NCBI GenBank assembly: GCA_946478975.1
Contig: CAMLEO010000118.1
Coordinates: 1 to 18,799, forward strand
Reading direction: 5' to 3'
Source of the DNA: an uncultured Steroidobacter sp.
GTDB taxonomy: Bacteria > Pseudomonadota > Gammaproteobacteria > Steroidobacterales > Steroidobacteraceae
Length of the DNA stretch: 18,799 nucleotides
Positions 7,582-14,400 of this stretch are shown here, one piece after another (position 1 is the first letter of the stretch; every line of letters starts with the position of its first letter). Made by a program: the position numbers and the translations under genes. The notes below the pieces were generated by a model, which made no database searches, had not been told where the DNA came from, and was given only the letters and a program-made list of their open reading frames with translations.

Positions 7582-8547
7582 ATGTCAGATGCAACCCATG
7601 CAGCGGCCCCGCTGCGCACCGCTGTGATCGGCGTCGGCTACTTGGGCCGGTTTCACGCGCAGAAGTACGCGCAACTTTCAGGTTCGAAGCTGGTGGGTGT
7701 AGTGGATGCGAATAGCGACGCTCGCACCAAAGTCGCTGCGGAACTGGGCACGCAGGCGTTCGGCGATTATCGCGAGCTGATCGGCAAGGTCGATGCCGTC
7801 AGCGTGGCCGTGCCGACCCCGCTGCATCATGCGATCGGCTGCGAGCTGCTTCGTAACGGCATCGACGTGCTGATCGAAAAGCCCATCGCCACCACGGTGA
7901 GCGAAGCTCGCGAACTGGTCGAGCTCGCGCAAAAGCACGGGCGGGTCCTGCAGGTAGGACATCTGGAGCGTTTCAATCCCGCTGTGCTCGCGGCGGCGGA
8001 ACGTTTGCGCACGCCGCGCTTCGTCGAGTCGCACCGGCTCGCGCCGTTCAAGCAGCGTGGCACCGACGTCAGCGTGGTGCTCGACCTGATGATTCATGAC
8101 ATCGATTTAATCCAGGAGCTGGTCGGCACGCCGATCGAAAGCATCGACGCGGTCGGCGCTACGGTGTTTTCAGGCGAGATCGATATCGTCAACGCGCGGC
8201 TGCGTTTCAAAGGCGGCTGTGTCGCCAACACGACGGCGAGCCGCATCAGCCTGAAACAGGAACGCAAGATCCGCATCTTCCAGGACGACGCGTACCTGTC
8301 GGTGGACATGCAACAAAAGATTCTGACCGTGATCCGCAAGAAAGATCAGGCGCCGGTGGAATCGCCGGCCCAGGTGTCGATCGAGGAGGAATCGTTCGAT
8401 CAGGGTGACGCGCTGCTGGCAGAGATCGAAGCGTTCCTGAAAGCCGTGCGCGAGCGAAGCACGCCGGTGGTGACGGGTGAAGACGGACTGCGCGCGCTGG
8501 AAACGGCGATGAAAATCACCGCGCTCATTCGGCAATCGGCTGGCTGA
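7582..8547 (+). CDS. Gfo/Idh/MocA-family NAD(P)-dependent oxidoreductase (sugar dehydrogenase type)
   Basis: A cytoplasmic dehydrogenase of 321 residues. The N-terminal Rossmann fold shows VIGVGYLGRFHAQKY (residues 15-29), an acidic end of strand two (VVDANSD), and the family's EKP at 99-101, whose lysine contacts cofactor and substrate. GHLERFNP (127-133) and LDLMIHDIDL (167-176), with likely catalytic His172, mark the C-terminal domain. The HLERFNP variety is common in enzymes near lipid A and surface-sugar genes, including GnnA, which oxidises UDP-GlcNAc at C3. No aminotransferase (gnnB) or lpx gene is in view, so the substrate is unknown. ATG 7582 has a modest AAGG/GAGA site; TATCAT at 7534-7539 could be its -10 box. 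The 3' end overlaps the opposing peptidase gene by 23 bp. Confidence 0.88.
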   Translation: MSDATHAAAPLRTAVIGVGYLGRFHAQKYAQLSGSKLVGVVDANSDARTKVAAELGTQAFGDYRELIGKVDAVSVAVPTPLHHAIGCELLRNGIDVLIEKPIATTVSEARELVELAQKHGRVLQVGHLERFNPAVLAAAERLRTPRFVESHRLAPFKQRGTDVSVVLDLMIHDIDLIQELVGTPIESIDAVGATVFSGEIDIVNARLRFKGGCVANTTASRISLKQERKIRIFQDDAYLSVDMQQKILTVIRKKDQAPVESPAQVSIEEESFDQGDALLAEIEAFLKAVRERSTPVVTGEDGLRALETAMKITALIRQSAG

Positions 8548-9763
8548 GGTGCTCCCGCTGCAGCGACTGCAGCGGTTTGCCGGCAACTTGTTTCGCGATC
8601 TCTTGCAAGTGAGTCAGCGTGACTTCGCCGCGCTCCTCGGCGAGCGTGCGGGCGACATCGTCGAGACTGGCCGCATTGTTGGTGAGCTTGCGAATCTCCG
8701 CGTCGGCGGCCTGGAACGCGAGCACGGCCCGCGCGGTGGTCGCGCCGTTCGAGACCTTCACGAACGGTGACGGCGAGCGGGCCGCCCAGCGACGCATCGA
8801 TCCCATCGCCTGATCGAAACGCCGCTGACCGATGCCGCCCGAGTCGCGCAACGTTTGTATGGAATAGAACTCGGCCAGGCCTTCGACGATCCAGTCGCTT
8901 TCGTCGTCGCCGCGAATGCCCATGGCAACGTGCACCAGCTCGTGCAGCAGCGGGCTGGTGCGGTTCTCGCTGATCAGCGGCCGATCCGAATGCAGGAAGA
9001 TCGAGCTGGGGCCGGACAGGCCGCCGCGCCACATCGGATCGCCGGCCGAAACAACCAGCACGCGCTTCGGAAACTGCGGAAAGATCTCCAGCAGTTTCGG
9101 CAAATTCCAATTGATGAAGGCGAGGGCGTCCTGGCGCCGGGCGTTCTCGCCTTCGGGCGCCGCGATCACCACATTTACTTTCTCGACTCGCTCGCTGCGC
9201 GCGCCGATCTTGCCGACCAGCATCCAGCCCTCGGGCCGATCGAAGCGGCGCTGGGGATCCACGATGTGATAGCGGAATCTACCGTCGGCGGCGTAGGGCA
9301 TGGCGGCAGTCCAGTCCGGCGGCAGCACCAGCTCCAGCGTGGCTCGCGAGCGCAAACGTTTGGAGGCGGTGACGGCCAGGCCCGGCACCAGATTGTCGCC
9401 GCGAAACAGCGCCCACTCCCGAGTGTGGTAGGAGTCGTAGCCGCCGGTGCGCTTGTGATCGATCAGGAATTCATATCGCAGCCGCGACTGCTTGCCCTGC
9501 GGCTCCCACACCACTTCCTGCTCGCTGACCTGCAGCGGATCGGTGGAGTGGAAGTTTCGGTAACGCTCGGGATCGGCATGCAGCCGGATCCTGCTGGGCA
9601 ATTTCTCGCCCGCCAGCTCGATTTCGACTTCAGCGTGCGCAACGTCCGGGCGGAAGGTTGCGCGATAGGTGACATCGTAGAAAGCCGGGCTCGCGGCGGG
9701 GGCGCTGCAAGCAACCCACAGTAACGCGGCGGCGGCGATGAATCGGCTCGGCCAGCTCAGCAA
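8525..9763 (-). CDS. Secreted zinc metallopeptidase-like protein (gluzincin HExxH)
   Basis: A 412-residue exported protein. The signal peptide is SRFIAAAALLWVACSAPAAS; the residues before the cysteine fit a lipobox poorly, so signal peptidase I cleavage after APA is more likely. Residues about 28-220 form a beta-rich N-terminal region. The active site HELVH lies at 274-278, followed by DWIVEGLAEFY with Glu294 in the place of the third zinc ligand of M1-type WLNEG motifs; the spacing is 15 residues rather than the usual 18. I would place it near peptidase families M1/M61 but not inside a named subfamily, and the substrate is unknown. The start is TTG (9761-9763), the only start that keeps the signal peptide, with GGGA upstream. 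The 3' end overlaps the convergent oxidoreductase gene. Confidence 0.8.
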   Translation of the reverse strand: MLSWPSRFIAAAALLWVACSAPAASPAFYDVTYRATFRPDVAHAEVEIELAGEKLPSRIRLHADPERYRNFHSTDPLQVSEQEVVWEPQGKQSRLRYEFLIDHKRTGGYDSYHTREWALFRGDNLVPGLAVTASKRLRSRATLELVLPPDWTAAMPYAADGRFRYHIVDPQRRFDRPEGWMLVGKIGARSERVEKVNVVIAAPEGENARRQDALAFINWNLPKLLEIFPQFPKRVLVVSAGDPMWRGGLSGPSSIFLHSDRPLISENRTSPLLHELVHVAMGIRGDDESDWIVEGLAEFYSIQTLRDSGGIGQRRFDQAMGSMRRWAARSPSPFVKVSNGATTARAVLAFQAADAEIRKLTNNAASLDDVARTLAEERGEVTLTHLQEIAKQVAGKPLQSLQREHLSQPIAE

Positions 9764-9837
9764 TGGAATATTCCCAGCGACCAGGTCCTGGCCGACATTC
9801 TAGCGGTCCCGTGCGCAGCGGCGCGTGAAATGAGGTG

Positions 9838-9866
9838 CTTGAAATAAATCCGGCGCACCCTATCTA
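9838..9866 (+). promoter_or_regulatory. Sigma-32 (RpoH) heat-shock promoter of hsp20
   Basis: CTTGAA (9838-9843), a 14-bp spacer, then CCCTATCTA (9858-9866). The established RpoH consensus is CTTGAA, 11-16 bp, CCCCATnTA; only one base of the -10 element differs. The next gene downstream is a small heat shock protein, a standard RpoH target. Transcription would begin near 9873, leaving a leader of nearly 90 nt before the ATG. Confidence 0.85.
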
Positions 9867-9960
9867 CCGGGACAAGCGCGCAGCCGAGCCAATGGACGAA
9901 GCATTGCGCCAGAGCCTCGTTGAGGCCGTCATTCCTAATCACGTTTTGGAGGCCAAGACC

Positions 9961-10419
9961 ATGACCGTCGTACGTTATGAGCCCTGGAATGCACTCAATC
10001 AGTTGCATAGCCAGCTGAACCGCCTGTTCGATCGTGAATTCACCGGTCGTGAACTGGACAGCGGTGCCGCCAGTTCCGCCGCGACCGCGGACTGGATCCC
10101 GCCCGCCGACATCGAAGAGTACGCCGATCGCTTCGTATTGAAGCTGGATGTGCCGGGCGTCGACCTGTCCGCCATCGACATTACGCTGGATCAGGGTGTG
10201 CTGTCGGTCAGCGGTGAGCGCATCAAGGATGCAACCGCGAAGGATGTGGAGCGCAGCCGTAGCGAGCGTCCGTTCGGCCGCTTCCATCGCCGCTTCACGC
10301 TGCCGGACACCGTGGATGCCGCCAACGTGCAGGCGAGCGGCCGCAACGGCATCGTCGAGGTGACGATTCCGAAGCAGCCGAAGGCGCAGCCGCGTCGCAT
10401 TCAGATTTCAGCTTCTTAA
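9961..10419 (+). CDS. Small heat shock protein (Hsp20/alpha-crystallin family)
   Basis: An ATP-independent holdase chaperone that binds unfolding proteins in the cytoplasm. It has 152 residues. The N-terminal arm MTVVRYEPWNALNQLHSQLN is typical of the proteobacterial HspA-like class. The alpha-crystallin domain spans about 40-138, with WIPPADIEEYADRFVLKLDV, GVLSVSGER and the terminal strand NGIVEVTIPK. The tail has the conserved I-x-I (RIQI). ATG 9961 has GGAGG 8 bases upstream; an upstream in-frame GTG (9835) would translate across the sigma-32 promoter and is rejected. The unit is complete: RpoH promoter, leader that may fold over the ribosome site, gene, and rho-independent terminator. It looks monocistronic. 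Confidence 0.95.
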   Translation: MTVVRYEPWNALNQLHSQLNRLFDREFTGRELDSGAASSAATADWIPPADIEEYADRFVLKLDVPGVDLSAIDITLDQGVLSVSGERIKDATAKDVERSRSERPFGRFHRRFTLPDTVDAANVQASGRNGIVEVTIPKQPKAQPRRIQISAS

Positions 10420-10446
10420 TATTCCGACCGTTCCTTGTGGTCCATG

Positions 10447-10479
10447 AGGCCGGGCGATGCCAGTCGCCCGGCCTTTATT
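10447..10479 (+). terminator. Rho-independent terminator of hsp20
   Basis: An 11-bp perfect stem, AGGCCGGGCGA (10447-10457) with TCGCCCGGCCT (10464-10474), around the 6-nt loop TGCCAG, followed by a T-rich TTTATT. It lies 27 bp after the hsp20 stop codon and has the form of a strong intrinsic terminator. Confidence 0.9.
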
Positions 10480-10491
10480 CATGGTTGATTT

Positions 10492-10518
10492 AAATAATTC
10501 GCCGCAGGCGAACTATTT
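10492..10518. promoter_or_regulatory. 27-nt interrupted palindrome adjoining a TTGACA box
   Basis: AAATA-a-TTCGCC-gca-GGCGAA-c-TATTT: eleven of twelve arm positions pair. Its last two bases are the first two of TTGACA (10517-10522), a perfect -35 hexamer on the plus strand. I see no good -10 box at the right distance, so promoter status is uncertain. The rest of the 10420-10693 spacer holds the hsp20 terminator and nothing else I recognise. The palindrome could be an operator for the cyclase gene at 10694 or a second hairpin after hsp20. Confidence 0.4.
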
Positions 10519-10693
10519 GACACTACATAACATCCGTTCGCGGACATTGCGCTTTCACGGATTACCGGTAGGATTCGCCGCCGTGCCCGGTCGTTACGCA
10601 CTTACCGAGAGGAATGCGCGTGCGGCGTGCCCGGATCGTTCCCCCGGATGAGATGGGCTATCCCTGCAATCTTCATTGACATGAGGTCGCGGG

Positions 10694-11845
10694 ATGAGCA
10701 ATGACCACGAGGAAATACGGACGATGTCCGCGACGTTCAGAACATTGCTGGTGAGCACCGCTGCATCCAGCCGTGCGCTGTTGAACAAGTTGCTCGAAGG
10801 ATCCGATCTGGTCATCGACGACACGGTCGAGCCCGAGCAGGTCATCGCCAGCGTTGCCCGTCGTGCGCCCGATCTGATCGTCATAGATACCTAGACCGAT
10901 GTATCCACGCTGACGCGCGTGTGCGGCGTGCTCAAAGCCAATCCCACCACGCTGCTGGTGCCGCTGCTCGGCCTGGCCAAGTCCTCGAAGCAGCGCCTGC
11001 TGGCGTTCGAAGCTGGCGTCGACGATTTCTTTACTCACCAAGTGCGGCGCGAAGAGTTTCAAGTACGCGTGCGCTCGCTGTTGAAAGTGAGTGCCGCGCG
11101 TCGGCAGCTCGCGGCCGAACAACTGGCGGAAGAGGTAAAGCGTCGCGAGCTGATCCGCGCTGCCTTCCGTCGTTACATCTCTCCGAAACTCGCCGACCAG
11201 ATTCTCGCCAGTCCGGAATTGCTGGACACGATGTTCAACGGCACGCAGACGCGCACCAAGGTCGCGGTGATGTTTGCTGACATGCGTGGCTTCACGGCGC
11301 TGTCGGAGCGGCTCCATCCGGAGCAGGTCGTGGAGATGTTGAACGAGTTCTTTCGACTGCTCACCGATATCACGTTCGAATACGAAGGCACGGTGTTCAG
11401 CATGGCGGGCGACAGTTTGCTGGTCGGCTTCGGCGTGCCGGTCGCGCAGGAAGATGGCGCCGAGCGCGCGATCCTCGCAGCGAAGCTCATGCTGGCGAAG
11501 TTCTCGACGCTCGCGAATCGTTGGACCGAACGTTACGGCGTCGAAACGGGATTGGGCATCGGCATCAACGTCGGCGAAGTGATCGCTGGCAATGTGGGCT
11601 CGCCGACATACATGAACTACACCATCATCGGCGACACGGTGAATGTCGCGTCACGCTTGGGTCAGCGAGCCAGAGCGGGAGAGATGTTGTTCTCGGATGC
11701 GGTGAAGACGCTGCTCGATCAGCGAGGCATGGATGTGGGAGCGATGCCGCTGCCGTCGCTGGTGCTGCGAGGCCGGTCGAGCCCGATCGGGATCTTCTGT
11801 ATTCCCAGCGTCGAGCACCATCGCATCGATTTCAGGCCGAACTAA
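10694..11845 (+). pseudogene. Class III adenylate/guanylate cyclase with receiver-like domain, interrupted by in-frame TAG
   Basis: The frame reads from ATG 10694 to TAA 11845 and is broken only by TAG at 10892-10894 (codon 67). Codons 1-145 resemble a receiver domain: APDLIVIDT places Asp65 at the phosphoacceptor position, and GVDDFFTHQ replaces the usual DDYLTKP. The acidic pair of strand one is missing (LLVSTAASSRALL), so it looks like a pseudo-receiver. A helical linker follows, then a class III cyclase domain with FADMRGFT (Asp196), MAGDSLLVGFG (Asp240, 44 residues later as expected for the two metal aspartates) and TIIGDTVNVASRL. Serine replaces the usual Lys before AGD, so the substrate is unclear. 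A GTG at 10919 could restart translation but has no ribosome site. The stop may be a real mutation, a sequencing error or a suppressed codon. Codon numbers count the stop. Confidence 0.85.
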
Positions 11846-12561
11846 GACGCGGGCGCGTATTTGCGCGCCAGCTTCAGGTCGTTGACGAACTCCGCGAACG
11901 CGGCGTCCCGATCCTCATCCGGCACTCGTAACAAATACGACGGGTGCACCGTCACCAGCACATCGGCCTCGATCTGCGTTCCCAGCGCCGGCCTGGCAAT
12001 GATGTGACCTCGATTCTTGCCAATCGCCGCCGCCTTCCCGAACACCGCACGCGCCGCCGTCGCACCGAGTGCGACGATCAACTCCGGTTCAATCGCGTGC
12101 AGTTCCTGATCGAGCCATTGATGACACGCGGAGATCTCCTGCTCGTTCGGCTTCTTGTGAATGCGACGTTTGCCGCGCGGCTCGAATTTGAAATGCTTGA
12201 CGGCATTGGTCACGTACGTGGCAGCTCGATCCACGCCGGCCTGTTGTAGAGCGCGATCGAGCAGTTGGCCCGCAGGGCCGACGAACGGTTTGCCGGTGAG
12301 ATCTTCGCGATCGCCAGGCTGCTCGCCGACGAACACGATGCGCGCTGTCGTGCGCCCTTCGCCGAACACCGTCTGCGTCGCGTTCTTGTACAACGGACAC
12401 GCCCGACAACCTGCTGCTTCCTCGCGCAGAGCGCTGATCGAGCGCGCACGTGTAGTCGGTCTGGGAGTTGTTGGAGTTTGCGGCTCGGGTCGTGAGCCGC
12501 GCGCAGATTTCTTTACGGTGGTGCGACGGGACGAGCGAGGCGAGGGCGTCGGGTGGATCAT
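11842..12561 (-). CDS. udgX: UdgX-type uracil-DNA glycosylase (family 4-like, Fe-S)
   Basis: Removes uracil from DNA and, in characterised UdgX proteins, stays covalently linked to the abasic site through a histidine. It has 239 residues from ATG 12561. After a basic, Pro/Thr-rich tail of about 40 residues come GCRACPLY (Cys52, Cys55), motif A GEQPGDREDLTGKPFVGPAG (from 79), the UdgX-specific loop KRRIHKKP (131-138; His135 would form the covalent bond), Cys146, and motif B VHPSYLLR (His206). Three cysteines suit an Fe-S cluster; the fourth family-4 position is His123 in NAVKHFK. The start is uncertain: no clear ribosome site, and a TTG at 12642 would add 27 residues. The stop overlaps that of the convergent cyclase gene by 4 bp. 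Confidence 0.9.
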   Translation of the reverse strand: MIHPTPSPRSSRRTTVKKSARGSRPEPQTPTTPRPTTRARSISALREEAAGCRACPLYKNATQTVFGEGRTTARIVFVGEQPGDREDLTGKPFVGPAGQLLDRALQQAGVDRAATYVTNAVKHFKFEPRGKRRIHKKPNEQEISACHQWLDQELHAIEPELIVALGATAARAVFGKAAAIGKNRGHIIARPALGTQIEADVLVTVHPSYLLRVPDEDRDAAFAEFVNDLKLARKYAPAS

Positions 12562-12657
12562 GAGGTGTATCCGTCCGTGCAATGCGTATACGCGTGCAAC
12601 GGCAACGGCTCCGTGCTCACGACGGTTCCGGCGTGGATTCAAGCGTCAGGTGATTGA

Positions 12658-12714
12658 GGGCGACAAAAGTCACGCCTTTTGGCGCCCGTGTCGAAAGGGC
12701 CTCGGCCGCTTTCG
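12658..12714. repeat. Two tandem hairpins; first shares its core with the 1964-1997 palindrome
   Basis: Hairpin one is GGGCGACAAAAG (12658-12669) with CTTTTGGCGCCC (12676-12687), one mismatch, 6-nt loop. Its core CAAAAGTCACGCCTTTTG differs by one base from the minus-strand core of the element at 1972-1989, CAAAAGTCGCGCCTTTTG. Hairpin two is CGAAAGGGCC (12692-12701) with GGCC-g-CTTTCG (12704-12714). Both lie in the 172-bp spacer upstream of udgX and downstream of the small acidic protein gene. They could act as a transcript end, although no T-run follows. Confidence 0.65.
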
Positions 12715-12733
12715 CCCAGAAAATCAGGGCGGG

Positions 12734-13012
12734 TTACTTTTCGTCGTCGTCTGCGAGCGGCTCGTCGTCCGCGTCGCCGTCGGCGTCGAGCCCGATCTCG
12801 TAATCGTCGAAATCGGACAGCTGCGCGGCCGTCTCGCGTTCCTCGCGAATGCGCTCCAGGCGACGCCACGCGGGCTCGCCGGCCTTGACGACGTTCTTCT
12901 TGCGCTTGTCGATGTCCGCGATCAGATGATCAACATCGAGATCTTCGGACTCGACGGCGCCGCCATCGTCCTCTTCTTCATCGAACTCTTCGGATTCCGG
13001 CTTCTCGCTCAT
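12734..13012 (-). CDS. Small, very acidic protein, PA3496-like
   Basis: A 92-residue soluble protein with no signal peptide. The first 25 residues and the C-terminal 20 are dominated by Asp/Glu (EEFDEEEDDGG, LADDDEK). The centre contains KKNVVKAGEPAWRRLERIRE followed by a DFDDYEIG element. The WRRLERIREERE-x-x-x-x-LSDFDDY arrangement resembles the short PA3496-type proteins of gammaproteobacteria, for which no firm function is known to me. ATG 13010-13012 has only a weak GGAA site, but a plausible promoter lies 50 bp upstream. It sits between the type II secretion genes and udgX on the same strand, probably as its own unit. Confidence 0.75.
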   Translation of the reverse strand: MSEKPESEEFDEEEDDGGAVESEDLDVDHLIADIDKRKKNVVKAGEPAWRRLERIREERETAAQLSDFDDYEIGLDADGDADDEPLADDDEK

Positions 13013-13061
13013 CGACTGCGTTCCGCAAGTTTGCCGCAGCGCCCCAGGTCGTTACGGCGCG

Positions 13062-13092
13062 AGTATATAGAGGGAACTCGTTCGTCTCGCAA
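13062..13092 (-). promoter_or_regulatory. Candidate sigma-70 promoter of the small acidic protein gene
   Basis: On the minus strand TATACT (13062-13067) forms a near-consensus -10 box, with TTGCGA (13087-13092) 19 bp upstream as a 4-of-6 -35 box. The predicted leader would be about 43 nt. The 19-bp spacer is slightly long, so this is a candidate only. Confidence 0.4.
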
Positions 13093-13126
13093 TAGCGTGT
13101 TTGCCGATTCGACCCGTCCAGTGCCC

Positions 13127-13150
13127 GCGCAGCCATCGCAATGGCGGCGC
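13127..13150. terminator. Weak hairpin after the gspF stop codon
   Basis: GCGC-a-GCCAT-cgca-ATGGC-g-GCGC, nine paired positions with one internal mismatch. It lies 8 bp beyond the end of gspF on that gene's strand. No T-run follows. It also lies upstream of the putative promoter of the next gene, which fits a transcription boundary. Confidence 0.3.
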
Positions 13151-13157
13151 AGCTTGT

Positions 13158-14375
13158 TCATCGAATCAGCTGATTGAGCTGGAAAATCGGCAACAGCATT
13201 GCCAGCACGATGATCAGCACCATGCCACCCATGAACAGGATCATCAACGGTCCGAGCAGGCCGACGGCGGTGCTCAAAATGGAATCCATTTCACGTTCCT
13301 GGTTGGTGGCCGCGCGATCGAGCATCGTCTCCAGCTCGCCGCTGCTTTCGCCGCTGGAGATCAAATGGATCATCATCGGCGGAAAGATTTTGCTCGAGCC
13401 GAGCGATTTGCCGATCGGCGCACCTTCGCGCACACGGTTGGCCGCATCCTGAACGGCATCGCGCATCGGCAAATTGGTGACCACTTCGCCCGAAATGCGC
13501 AGCGCTTCGAGCACTGGCACGGCACTCGAAGTCAGCGTCGAGAACGTGCGCGAGAAGCGCGCAGTGTTCGAGCCACGCACGACTTTGCCTACCAATGGTA
13601 AACGCAGCAGCAGCGCGTGGAAGCGACGGCGAGCCGCGGGATCGCGCAACCAGCGCTTGAATGCAAAGCCGACGAGGATCAGGCCGGCGAGCAGCAGCAG
13701 GCCCCAGTGGCGCAGGAAATCGGAAATAGCGATCAGGATCTGCGTCAGCATCGGCAGCGCCGCTTTGGAGTTCTCGAACTGCTTGACGATCTTCGGCACC
13801 ACGAACGTCAGCAGCAGCGAGACGATCGCGATACAGACGACGAACAGCAGCACCGGATACAGCATCGCGTTCATCGTGCGACTGCGCAGCTGCTCGCGAT
13901 TCTCGGTGTAGTCGGCAAGGCGCTCCAGCACTGTGTCGAGATGGCCCGACTGTTCGCCTGCGGCGACGGTGGCGATGTACAGCTCGGGGAACACCGCAGG
14001 GAAATCGGAGAGGCCGTCGGCGAGCGTGTGACCTTCCATCACTTTCGCGCGCACGCCCATGACGATGCTGCGGACTCGCGGCTTCTCTGTTTGTTCGGAC
14101 ACAGCGGCGAGCGCTTCTTCCAGCGGCAAGCCGGAGCGCACCAGGGTCGCGATCTGTCGCGTCAATAGAGAAAGATCGGATGCCGAGACGCCGCGCTTGA
14201 TCGAGAACTTGGCTTTGCTCTCTCTCTTTTCGGTCTGCGAGACTTCGTTGACCGTGACCGGCAACAGCGCCTGGTCGCGCAGCAGCTGCCGCACCTGCCG
14301 GGCAGTGTCACCTTCCAGCACTCCTTTGCGCTCGCGACCTGCAGCATCGACGGCGGTGTATTCGAAAGCGCCCAA
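13158..14375 (-). CDS. gspF: Type II secretion system inner-membrane platform protein GspF
   Basis: The polytopic platform protein that links the GspE motor to pseudopilus assembly. It has 405 residues, the usual length. The N-terminus GAFEYTAVDAAGRERKGVLE is classic GspF. Two T2SSF domains lie at about 68-191 and 271-393, the first with LLTRQIATLVRSGLPLEEAL and the second with ARFSRTFSTLTSSAVPVLEA. Three membrane helices lie at about 171-194, 224-240 and 372-397. The start is TTG (14373-14375) with AGGGAG about 7 bases upstream. It follows gspE by 25 bp. It is the last secretion gene here; the pseudopilin genes gspG-K, which often follow gspF, are replaced by an unrelated small gene. Confidence 0.96.
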   Translation of the reverse strand: MGAFEYTAVDAAGRERKGVLEGDTARQVRQLLRDQALLPVTVNEVSQTEKRESKAKFSIKRGVSASDLSLLTRQIATLVRSGLPLEEALAAVSEQTEKPRVRSIVMGVRAKVMEGHTLADGLSDFPAVFPELYIATVAAGEQSGHLDTVLERLADYTENREQLRSRTMNAMLYPVLLFVVCIAIVSLLLTFVVPKIVKQFENSKAALPMLTQILIAISDFLRHWGLLLLAGLILVGFAFKRWLRDPAARRRFHALLLRLPLVGKVVRGSNTARFSRTFSTLTSSAVPVLEALRISGEVVTNLPMRDAVQDAANRVREGAPIGKSLGSSKIFPPMMIHLISSGESSGELETMLDRAATNQEREMDSILSTAVGLLGPLMILFMGGMVLIIVLAMLLPIFQLNQLIR

Positions 14376-14400
14376 CTACGGCTCCCTTCAACGATCGCAA

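Noticed and set aside
9835..9960. A 42-codon extension of hsp20 whose start (LEINPAHP) resembles the HtpG C-terminus, suggesting an htpG remnant.
   Set aside because: The same bases form an almost perfect sigma-32 promoter, and GGAGG precedes ATG 9961. The resemblance is short and best explained by chance.
10614..10679. A 21-codon open frame upstream of the cyclase gene, with GAGAGGA in front.
   Set aside because: The ribosome site is only 1 nt from the ATG and there is no regulatory logic such as repeated codons. A GTG six bases later is better spaced but still unsupported.
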